From positions 1,703-7,563 of the forward strand of contig DKOX01000058.1 in the NCBI GenBank assembly GCA_002470925.1: DNA of 5,861 nucleotides, written 5' to 3'. Below, in pieces: positions 1-5,861 of the stretch. A program made the position numbers and the translations under genes. Below the pieces are notes generated by a model that did no database searches, was not told the origin of the DNA, and saw only the letters and a list, made by a program, of their open reading frames with translations. The DNA comes from Opitutia bacterium UBA7350. Lineage in GTDB: Bacteria; Verrucomicrobiota; Verrucomicrobiia; Opitutales; Coraliomargaritaceae. How positions within the stretch are numbered: position 1 is the stretch's first letter; every line of letters begins with the position of its first letter.

Positions 1-1182
1 ATCAGCATCAGCGGCGCGAAATACGACTTCGGGAAAATCATCCAGCGTTCGCGCGGGGTTTCCGACACGATGGCAAAGGGCATTGAATTCCTCTTTAAGA
101 AAAACAAGGTCGATTACGTCAAGGGCGTCGGGCAAATCAGCGTCCCGGGGATGGTTGAGGTCGTTGACGGACCCGACAAGGGCCGCATCCTTTCCTCCGA
201 TAAAATTCTTGTCGCGACCGGTTGTAAACCGCGCCAGTTGCCGGATCTCGAAGTCGATGGCGAACGCGTCATGACTTCCCGTCAGGCGCTTGAGATGAAG
301 GAACAACCGAAGTCCATCGTGATCGTGGGTGCCGGTGCCATCGGGGCGGAATTTGCCTATTTCCTAAACGCCTTCGGCACGAAGGTCACCCTCGTTGAAA
401 TGCAGGATCAACTCCTTCCGGTGGAAGACAAGGACATCGCCGCTTTGGTCGGCAAAGAGTTCAAAAAACAAGGCATCGATTGCCGCGTTTCCACCGCCGT
501 TGAAAATATCAAAGTGAGTGGTAAATCCGTGAAAATGGATCTCGTTAAAGGGGAGGCCCGCGAAGCAGTGACCGCAGATGCCGTCCTCGTCGCAATCGGG
601 GTGGTTGCCAACACCGAGCAGCTCCTCTCCTCCAAGGTGAAGCTTGCGACCGATCGCGGCTACATTCAGGTCAACGATCATTACGAATCCTCTATCCCCG
701 GGATTTACGCCGCCGGTGATATCATCGGCCCCCCCTGGTTGGCGCACGTTGCCACCTACGAAGCCATTCAGGCGGTGCAGGGTATGTTCGGACACGGTAC
801 CCCCGAGCGCGTCACAAATTTCCCCGGCTGTACCTATTGCGTTCCGCAGGTCGCCAGTATCGGAAAAACTGAAAAGGCCCTCAAAGAAGAAGGCATCGAC
901 TACAAGGTGGGCAAATTCCCCTTCATGGCATCCGGCAAGGCAGTCGCCTCCGGAACCTCCGAAGGCTTTGTCAAAATGCTCGTCGATCCCGAGCACGGAG
1001 AAATCCTCGGCGCCCACATCGTAGGCGGTGAAGCGACCGAAATGATCGCGGAATACGGCCTCGGTATGCAACTCGAAGCCACCGCTGCCGAAATCCACAA
1101 CACCATCCACGCGCATCCCACCATGAGTGAAGCGATGATGGAAGCGGCAGCATCGGTCTTTGGCGAAGCCATTCATATTTAA
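1..1182 (+). CDS. lpdA: Dihydrolipoyl dehydrogenase (E3), 5'-truncated by the window edge
   Basis: Flavoprotein that reoxidises dihydrolipoyl groups of 2-oxoacid dehydrogenase or glycine cleavage complexes, passing electrons through FAD and a redox disulfide to NAD+. It acts in the cytoplasm. The frame is open from base 1; ATG at 70 is internal, because the codons before it already read as family sequence. 393 residues are visible against about 465 usual, so some 70 are missing, including the FAD-binding GxGxxG and the CxxxxC disulfide. Numbering from the first visible codon: ATG motif near 72-74; NAD-binding GAGAIG at 110-115 with acidic E133 closing the next strand; second FAD motif AAGD with D240; C-terminal dimerisation domain with HAHP at 370-373. 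There H372 and E377 match the catalytic His-Glu pair. The CTYC segment and AIHI tail resemble Verrucomicrobia/Chlorobi-type enzymes (from memory). No terminator is seen after the stop. Which complex it serves cannot be told here. Confidence 0.95.
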   Translation: MSISGAKYDFGKIIQRSRGVSDTMAKGIEFLFKKNKVDYVKGVGQISVPGMVEVVDGPDKGRILSSDKILVATGCKPRQLPDLEVDGERVMTSRQALEMKEQPKSIVIVGAGAIGAEFAYFLNAFGTKVTLVEMQDQLLPVEDKDIAALVGKEFKKQGIDCRVSTAVENIKVSGKSVKMDLVKGEAREAVTADAVLVAIGVVANTEQLLSSKVKLATDRGYIQVNDHYESSIPGIYAAGDIIGPPWLAHVATYEAIQAVQGMFGHGTPERVTNFPGCTYCVPQVASIGKTEKALKEEGIDYKVGKFPFMASGKAVASGTSEGFVKMLVDPEHGEILGAHIVGGEATEMIAEYGLGMQLEATAAEIHNTIHAHPTMSEAMMEAAASVFGEAIHI

Positions 1183-1242
1183 CCCGCCCAAAAAACGCCC
1201 CTTCCGCTCGCGGTTTACCAAAACTGCGGCATCGTTTGGGCT

Positions 1243-2220
1243 ATGTTGACTCCGGTTGAACGCGGCGGGCTCTATTTGCCCGATTGCGGGCTTTGGATGG
1301 ACGCGCGGCGCCCCAAGCCCTTTGCGGTGGTGTCCCATGCCCACAGCGACCACACCGCCCGCCACGAGTCTTTTCTTGCGACCCCACCCACCATCGACTT
1401 TATCCGCATCCGCCTCGGTGACGCGGTGGCGCGGCGCGGCATTCCGCTCAATTACCGCGAAACCTACCAACACGGCCCCCTCAACATTCAACTTTATCCC
1501 GCCGGTCATGTCCTCGGTTCCGCGATGGTGCGCGTCGAAACCCCATCCGGTGAATCCCTCCTCTATACCGGCGATTTCAAGACCCGACCGGGGTTCGCCG
1601 CCGAGCCCATCGAAATCCCACAGGCTGATACCCTCGTGATGGAATCCACCTTCGGGCGACCCGAGTTTGTCTTCCCGCCCACCGAAACCATCCAAGCAGG
1701 CATTTTGAACTTTTGCCGCGAAACCCTCAACGACGGTCAAGTCCCGATCCTCCTCGCCTATTCCCTCGGCAAAGCGCAGGAAGTCCTGAAAATCCTCGAA
1801 GCCGCGGAGCTGCCGATCATGGCGCACCGCACCATCCGCGCCCTCAACCAAGTCTATGCGCAACACGGCATCCCGATGCCCGAGACCCGTCCCCTCGACT
1901 TTGACAACCTGCCCGCACAGGTCGTGGTCATGCCCCCCACCATACGCAAACAAATCCCTGCCGACATTCCCGCGCACCGCCTCGCCATGATCAGCGGATG
2001 GGCCTTGCAGGAATCCGCCCGTTACCGCTACCGCACCGACACGGTCCTCCCGCTCTCCGATCACGCCGATTATCCCGACCTCCTCCAATTCGTCGAACAG
2101 GTCAACCCCCGCACCACCTACCTCATGCACGGATCCACCGCTTCCCTCGCCGCCGATCTCCGCCGCCGGGGCCGCGAAGCCTGGTCCCTCAACCGCGACG
2201 ACCAACTCGAATTACTCTAG
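1243..2220 (+). CDS. Beta-CASP metallo-beta-lactamase fold exonuclease-type protein (COG1236-like)
   Basis: Predicted metal-dependent nuclease acting on DNA or RNA. Of 325 residues, the first half is a metallo-beta-lactamase domain: D20 after the first strands, the metal-binding HAHSDH at 32-37, H89 in PAGHVLGSA, and D111 in YTGDF. The beta-CASP part follows: E134 in MESTFG, the SLGKAQ segment at 174-179 typical of this branch, and the C-terminal SDHADY with H273, then MHG with H296. Order and length fit the mRNA 3'-end processing/exonuclease group, and most closely the ligase-associated DNA exonuclease branch (about 330 residues). Those relatives usually sit beside an ATP-dependent DNA ligase and a large helicase; neither is seen here, so the DNA-end role is unproven. 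The ATG at 1243 places the first strand naturally, but no Shine-Dalgarno motif precedes it. It lies 60 bases after the dehydrogenase gene and could be co-transcribed with it. Alternative: an RNA-processing beta-CASP enzyme. Confidence 0.85.
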   Translation: MLTPVERGGLYLPDCGLWMDARRPKPFAVVSHAHSDHTARHESFLATPPTIDFIRIRLGDAVARRGIPLNYRETYQHGPLNIQLYPAGHVLGSAMVRVETPSGESLLYTGDFKTRPGFAAEPIEIPQADTLVMESTFGRPEFVFPPTETIQAGILNFCRETLNDGQVPILLAYSLGKAQEVLKILEAAELPIMAHRTIRALNQVYAQHGIPMPETRPLDFDNLPAQVVVMPPTIRKQIPADIPAHRLAMISGWALQESARYRYRTDTVLPLSDHADYPDLLQFVEQVNPRTTYLMHGSTASLAADLRRRGREAWSLNRDDQLELL

Positions 2221-2236
2221 GCGCCCCGCTTTAGCA

Positions 2237-2265
2237 TTGACCCAAAAGCCTCGCTCGCGGACAGT
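2237..2265 (+). promoter_or_regulatory. Possible sigma-70-like promoter of the tRNA gene
   Basis: TTGACC at 2237-2242 matches the -35 consensus at five of six bases. At a 17-base spacing lies GACAGT (2260-2265), a poor -10 match of three in six. The expected start, around 2272, would fall just before the tRNA at 2279. Position and spacing fit, but the weak -10 makes this tentative; read-through from the upstream gene is the alternative. Confidence 0.25.
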
Positions 2266-2276
2266 TTCAACATTCA

Positions 2277-2353
<77 letters not shown>

Positions 2354-2362
2354 CACGGAGCA

Positions 2363-2902
2363 TTAGCGCTTCGGTTTATTGTAGCGGCGGATTTCGGGTA
2401 TACCGTTTATGAGGGGCAGGAGGGCTTCGGAGCCGGGGCAGGGTTTGAAACGTTCGGCGGTGTCGAATTCGTGTAGGAGTCGCTGGGCGTCGTGGGCGTG
2501 CGTGGTTTTGGCGGGTTTATAACTGAGGAAGCCTTCGACGAGGGGCAGGGGGCCGAAGTCGGGGAGGCGGGGCGCTAGTTGAAGGAGGAAGCGTTGGGCG
2601 GCGGCGTAGGTGCTGACGCCGGGGCCGTGATACCAGCCGCGTCCTTTTTCGAAGTCGCCGCGGATATGGGGGTTGCCGTCGCTTTGGTGGTAGGTGGAGA
2701 GGACTGCTTCGAGGATGAGGATATGGGGGCCGTTTTTACGGAGGGTGTCGGCGGTCCATTGAATGCAGTCGCCAAAGTACAGGGAATGGGTTTCGCCCTC
2801 GGTAGTGGCGATGCCGCAGGAGGCTTGGGTAGCGCTGTAGCCGAGGTCGATGGCGATTAGGGGAAGCTTCGGCGGGAGCCGGGCGGTGAAGACGGGTTGC
2901 AT
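2363..2902 (-). CDS. Conserved-looking protein of unknown function, possible RNase H-like/RuvC-like fold
   Basis: I do not recognise a named family for these 179 residues. What can be seen: a first strand LIAIDLGYS (15-23) with D19, as in RNase H/actin-type folds; a second buried strand HILILEA with E65; and a late HAHDAQRLL segment with D138 at the head of a helix. This D...E...(H)xxDA layout recalls RuvC and DUF429-type proteins. Between them lies a highly patterned loop: GNP (76-78), RGDFEKGRGWYHGPG (81-95), then AAQRFL leading a helix. Another acidic strand, LPLVEGFLSYK (119-129), carries E123. No signal peptide or membrane segment is seen, so it is probably cytoplasmic. It starts 10 bases after the photolyase stop, with only CCCCCCGCGC between and no Shine-Dalgarno motif, so it is probably co-transcribed with the photolyase. 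That it is a real gene is likely, from operon spacing, complete ends and protein-like composition; the nuclease fold is inference. Confidence 0.78.
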   Translation of the reverse strand: MQPVFTARLPPKLPLIAIDLGYSATQASCGIATTEGETHSLYFGDCIQWTADTLRKNGPHILILEAVLSTYHQSDGNPHIRGDFEKGRGWYHGPGVSTYAAAQRFLLQLAPRLPDFGPLPLVEGFLSYKPAKTTHAHDAQRLLHEFDTAERFKPCPGSEALLPLINGIPEIRRYNKPKR

Positions 2903-2912
2903 GCGCGGGGGG

Positions 2913-4448
2913 TTAGACTGGTTCGGCAGCGTCGAGGTCGCGGAGGAAACGGGTGGCGTCGGTTTGGATTTCTTCTTGTCGCGCGGGGGTCATTTTATCA
3001 AGGGTGCGATAGGTCATAGCGAGGCGTTGGTTGCCTTTGAGGCGTTCGCGGTTGCGCTGGAGGAAGTTCCAATAGAGGTAGTTGAAGGGGCAGGCTTTGG
3101 GGCCGGCTTTGGTGGTGACGGAGTAGGGGCAGGCGCGGCAATAGTTGGACATTTTGTTGATGTAGGCACCGCTGGAGCTGTAGGGTTTGGAGGCGAGGAG
3201 GCCGCCGTCGGCGAAGAGGCTCATACCGCTGACGTTGGGCAGCTCGACCCATTGATAGGCATCGGCATAGACGACGTGGAACCAATTGTTGACTTCGCGG
3301 GGGTCAAGGCCGGCCAGAAGGGCGAAGTTGCCAAGCACCATGAGGCGTTGGATGTGGTGGGCATAGGCGTTTTCGCGGGTTTCACGGACGCATTGCGCGA
3401 GGCAATTCATGCGGGTGGGGGCGCCCCAGTAGAGTGGGGGAAGGGGGCGGTCAGCCTCGAGGAAATTGGCGGTTTCGTATTCGGGCATTTTGAGCCAGTA
3501 GATGCCGCGGACGTATTCGCGCCAGCCCAGGATTTGCCGGATGAATCCCTCGACGGCGTTGAGGGGGGCGTTGCCGGATTGGTAGGCGGCTTCGGCGGCA
3601 CGGATGCAGTCTAGGGGCAGGAGAAGGCCGCAGTTGAGGTAATGGGCGATGTGGCTGTGATACATCCACGGTTCGTTCTGGAGCATGGCGTCCTGGTAGT
3701 CGCCGAAGCGGGGGAGGCGTTCCTCGATGAAATGGTGGAGGATTTGGAGGGCGCCTTGATGGGTGACGGCGTAATGGAAGGGCTGGAGGTCACCGAAATG
3801 GTCGGGGAATTCGCGGGCAACGTCTTCGAGGGCTTGGCGGGTGATGGCGTCGGGCGGGAAGCGGGCGGGCTCGGGAATGACAGTGCCTTTGGGCGGGGTC
3901 TTGCGGTTGTCGTGATCGTAGTTCCATTTGCCGCCCTCGGGGTCATCGCCGTCCATGAGGATGTCATAGCGGCGGCGCATCTCGCGGTAGAAGAATTCCA
4001 TGCGGAATTGTTTGCGGCCCGCGGCCCAGCGCGCGAAATCTTCGGGGCTGCTGAGGAACCGGTCGTCGGGGAGGATTTCAACCGGGGTTTTAAATTCGTT
4101 TTTCCAGGATTCGACTTCTGTGAGGACGCGGTATTCGCTGGGGGCGGTGATTAGAAGGGTTTCTGGTTGGAGGGTCTGGAGGGCACGCTCCGCTTCGGCG
4201 CGGAAGGAGCCGGCGTTGTGGGGGTCGTTGATACGGGTGTAGTGAACCGTGAAGCCGCGTTGCCCGAGTTCGGCGGCAAAGTGGCGCATCGCGGAGAAAA
4301 TGAAGGCGATTTTCTTTTTATGGTGTCGTACGGCGGTGGCCTCCGCTTTTACCTCTGCCATCCAGATGTGATCGGTGGCGGGGTCGAGGGTGGCGAGGCT
4401 TGGAAGGCGGTGGCTGAGCTGGTCGCCGAGGATGAAGGCGAGTTTCAT
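2913..4448 (-). CDS. Iron-sulfur photolyase/cryptochrome, PhrB/CryB (6-4) photolyase-related class
   Basis: Flavoprotein expected to use blue light to repair (6-4) pyrimidine photoproducts, or to act as a photoreceptor. The 511 residues match the length and layout of the bacterial Fe-S class (COG3046): an N-terminal antenna domain starting KLAFILGDQL (residues 2-11), then a helical FAD domain. Four cysteines for a [4Fe-4S] cluster are present: C349 in RMNCL, C437 and C440 in NYCRACPY, C453 in KACPFN. From memory, Agrobacterium PhrB has C350, C438, C441 and C454, so the register differs by exactly one. The same offset recovers H364/H365, M409, Y423 and Y429, and tryptophans W341 and W389 of the electron path. 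The antenna in this class is normally a lumazine (6,7-dimethyl-8-ribityllumazine). The ATG at 4448 follows the transporter stop by 21 bases and is preceded by pyrimidine-rich TTTCCTC, not a Shine-Dalgarno motif. It cannot be decided from sequence whether it repairs DNA or only signals. Confidence 0.94.
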   Translation of the reverse strand: MKLAFILGDQLSHRLPSLATLDPATDHIWMAEVKAEATAVRHHKKKIAFIFSAMRHFAAELGQRGFTVHYTRINDPHNAGSFRAEAERALQTLQPETLLITAPSEYRVLTEVESWKNEFKTPVEILPDDRFLSSPEDFARWAAGRKQFRMEFFYREMRRRYDILMDGDDPEGGKWNYDHDNRKTPPKGTVIPEPARFPPDAITRQALEDVAREFPDHFGDLQPFHYAVTHQGALQILHHFIEERLPRFGDYQDAMLQNEPWMYHSHIAHYLNCGLLLPLDCIRAAEAAYQSGNAPLNAVEGFIRQILGWREYVRGIYWLKMPEYETANFLEADRPLPPLYWGAPTRMNCLAQCVRETRENAYAHHIQRLMVLGNFALLAGLDPREVNNWFHVVYADAYQWVELPNVSGMSLFADGGLLASKPYSSSGAYINKMSNYCRACPYSVTTKAGPKACPFNYLYWNFLQRNRERLKGNQRLAMTYRTLDKMTPARQEEIQTDATRFLRDLDAAEPV

Positions 4449-4469
4449 GAGGAAAGATGAGTTAATCTA

Positions 4470-5810
4470 TCATAGCTTTTTATTGCGAAATCGCAACCGG
4501 TATAGAGTGATGGCAAATGCGAGGGCGCAGATAAAATAAAGGGGTAACCAAGTGAGGGATTCGGAGAAAACGGTGGCTTCGGTGGTGGAATTGACCGCGG
4601 TCACCTCGTTGCTCTGTTTTATTTTAATGAGCGCGATGAGCCCGGAATAGAGGAGGGCGGTGGCACCGTAGGCTAAATTTACACTGAGGCCCTTGAAGCT
4701 GAGGACGGTGGCGCGTTGCTCGGAGGGGGCAATTTCATTGAGATAACGACTGCCGTGGTAATACATGAACTGCAGGGCAATGTGCAGGAGGACCGCCGGG
4801 GCAATGCCCCATATCGGGATGACGAGTGCGAGTCCGGAAAGTCCAACGAACACAAGGGCGCTGGTGAGCCATAGATTCTGGACGGGGGTGTAGCGGTCGG
4901 AGAGGATGCGGGCGATGCGGGGGGTAAAGATCCCGAGAATTGCGGCGCCGGATCCGATGAGTCCAAAACTGGCGATCGGTAACTCAATCGTTTTCCAATA
5001 TTCACTGGCGAGGGTGAGGTATTGTCGGATGACGCTGTCGAGTGCCATAATACAGAGGACAACCCCAAAGGCGAGGGGGGTGATGGTGATCCAGCGACCC
5101 GCCGCGAGGATTTGACTTCCGCTTTTTCTCAAGGTTTCACGGAGGTCTGTGCGGGCCCGTGAGGACTCTTGCATTCGCCATGCACTCAAGAGGACGACGA
5201 GGCTGGAGAGGAAGGTCAGGAAAATCGGAGCTTTGACGAGTTGTGATTGGGAGCACTGTGCGTCGATGCCGATGGTGTTGAGGGTGGCATTGACGAAGCC
5301 GGGGTCGTAAGCGACCGCGCCGAGGGTCATGGCAAAGAAGAAAGCGATGGAGGTCTTGCGCTGTACTTGTTCAAGAATGCGCGCCCATTCCTGTTCGCGA
5401 CCTACAGCCTTCAGGGAATCATAGACAAGCGCTTCATCCGCACCACTGGCGGCAGCCTCAGCAAGGCCGCTGATGATGCGGTTGAGAAGGAAGAGGTAGA
5501 AGACGAGATTTCCGCCACCGGGAGTGGCTAGCAGGAGGACTCCCATTTCGGCGGCCATGCAGATGCCCGCGGTGATGAGGAGTTTGCGCCGCCCAATGGT
5601 GTCGGCCAAGGCGCCGGAAGGGACTTCAGCCAGGACGATGGTGAGCGCCCAGATGGCATTCAGGATTCCGAATTGCTCGAGGGAGAGCCCGAAGTCGAGG
5701 AAGAGGAGGGCGTAGACGGGGTAGTAAAATCGCGCGGAGAAGAAGGCGCGAAAGGCGGTGAAGCAGCGAAGGTTTCGGGCGGCGCGTTGACTGGGTTCGA
5801 GGTTTTGCAC
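4470..5810 (-). CDS. Major facilitator superfamily (MFS) transporter, substrate unknown
   Basis: Inner-membrane secondary transporter of 446 residues with about 12 hydrophobic segments, roughly 20-40, 47-65, 77-96, 101-121, 152-168, 193-211, 241-261, 276-296, 312-330, 331-352, 368-397 and 419-437. MFS motif A is seen in the loop after the second segment: G66-A-L-A-D70-T-I-G73-R-R-K. SGADEALVYDSL at 122-133 and RATVLS at 366-371 are typical of one MFS_1 branch. A polar stretch of about 20 residues before the last segment (398-418) is longer than usual. The likely start is GTG at 5810, which leaves a 20-residue tail before the first segment. No ATG, GTG or TTG occurs upstream in frame, but the frame stays open to the window edge through an inverted repeat, so a start beyond 5861 is possible. 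No Shine-Dalgarno motif precedes the GTG. It is first of three closely spaced - strand genes. Substrate cannot be inferred. Confidence 0.9.
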   Translation of the reverse strand: MQNLEPSQRAARNLRCFTAFRAFFSARFYYPVYALLFLDFGLSLEQFGILNAIWALTIVLAEVPSGALADTIGRRKLLITAGICMAAEMGVLLLATPGGGNLVFYLFLLNRIISGLAEAAASGADEALVYDSLKAVGREQEWARILEQVQRKTSIAFFFAMTLGAVAYDPGFVNATLNTIGIDAQCSQSQLVKAPIFLTFLSSLVVLLSAWRMQESSRARTDLRETLRKSGSQILAAGRWITITPLAFGVVLCIMALDSVIRQYLTLASEYWKTIELPIASFGLIGSGAAILGIFTPRIARILSDRYTPVQNLWLTSALVFVGLSGLALVIPIWGIAPAVLLHIALQFMYYHGSRYLNEIAPSEQRATVLSFKGLSVNLAYGATALLYSGLIALIKIKQSNEVTAVNSTTEATVFSESLTWLPLYFICALAFAITLYRLRFRNKKL

Positions 5811-5833
5811 AACGCGAAGGTTCGTGGATGGCT

Positions 5834-5858
5834 CGCAGGAGCAGGTAGGCTCCTTGCG
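5834..5858. repeat. Imperfect inverted repeat, possible REP-like hairpin
   Basis: CGCAGGAGC (5834-5842) and GCTCCTTGCG (5849-5858) pair over nine bases with a single bulged T, around the six-base loop AGGTAG. A T-G wobble and a C-G pair extend the stem outward. There is no U tract on either side, so a classical terminator is unlikely. The GC-rich stem and its place between genes suggest a repetitive extragenic palindrome, or a hairpin in the leader of the MFS transcript. Only one copy is visible, so its repetitive nature is unproven. Confidence 0.5.
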
Positions 5859-5861
5859 GGG

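Noticed and set aside
1187..1213. Similarity between the gap after the dehydrogenase and the tRNA upstream region (CCCAAAA ... GCTCGCGG in both)
   Set aside because: The shared blocks are only 7-8 bases with different spacing, which is within chance in GC-rich sequence.
1183..1242. Possible terminator or promoter between the dehydrogenase and exonuclease genes
   Set aside because: Only a three-pair CCG/CGG hairpin is present, with no T tract and no convincing -35/-10 pair.
364..2205. A 613-codon open frame on the - strand antisense to the dehydrogenase and exonuclease genes
   Set aside because: It crosses two well-recognised genes and the gap between them. Its translation is Gly/Asp/His-rich with no recognisable domain. 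Its openness follows from C-rich third positions of the sense genes.
2850..3614. A 254-codon + strand open frame antisense to the photolyase (with similar ones at 3642-4154 and 4167-4460)
   Set aside because: The photolyase reading has all the family motifs, whereas these frames give low-complexity Gly/Val/Ala-rich translations expected from antisense GC-rich codons.
5791..5803. Partial resemblance of GGGTTCGAGG to a tRNA T-arm, considered as a second attachment site
   Set aside because: It shares only a few bases with the tRNA-Arg T-arm and lies inside the transporter coding region.
5766..5822. Nine-base direct repeat GCGAAGGTT at 5766-5774 and 5814-5822, 48 bases apart
   Set aside because: It is short and in frame (it gives NLR twice if the transporter frame is read upstream), but there is no further similarity, so it is probably coincidence.

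Overview
The window looks like part of a GC-rich bacterial chromosome. It holds five protein genes (two of them possibly running past the window edges) and one tRNA gene. The GC-rich composition, the style of the dihydrolipoyl dehydrogenase C-terminus and the weak ribosome-binding sites suggest a Verrucomicrobiota-like organism. That placement is inference from memory of the families and is held at roughly 0.4-0.5. No phage, IS element or CRISPR array is visible.

Layout. The left 2.35 kb reads on the + strand. It starts with the 3' five-sixths of a dihydrolipoyl dehydrogenase gene (1-1182). A beta-CASP metallo-beta-lactamase exonuclease-type gene follows (1243-2220), then a tRNA-Arg gene with anticodon CCG and an encoded CCA end (2279-2353). 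The right 3.5 kb reads on the - strand and meets the left half tail to tail, 9 bases beyond the tRNA. In order of transcription it holds an MFS transporter (5810-4470), an iron-sulfur (6-4)-type photolyase/cryptochrome of the PhrB/CryB class (4448-2913), and a 179-residue conserved-looking protein of unknown function (2902-2363). The last of these has an acidic-residue layout suggesting an RNase H-like/RuvC-like fold. The gaps between the three are 21 and 10 bases, so they probably form one transcription unit whose promoter lies beyond position 5861.

How the genes work together. Dihydrolipoyl dehydrogenase belongs to central metabolism (2-oxoacid dehydrogenase or glycine cleavage complexes) and has no evident link to the rest. 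The photolyase is a light-driven DNA repair or photoreceptor flavoprotein. The unknown protein directly behind it is the most interesting item: a possible nuclease-fold partner of a light-dependent repair enzyme. The beta-CASP protein is also a nucleic-acid enzyme, but it lies on the other strand and lacks the ligase and helicase neighbours that often accompany its closest relatives.

No gene-free stretch exceeds about 60 bases. The right edge carries an imperfect inverted repeat (5834-5858), possibly REP-like, just upstream of the MFS gene. Many long open frames antisense to the real genes (for example 364-2205 on the - strand) are by-products of GC-rich codon usage.
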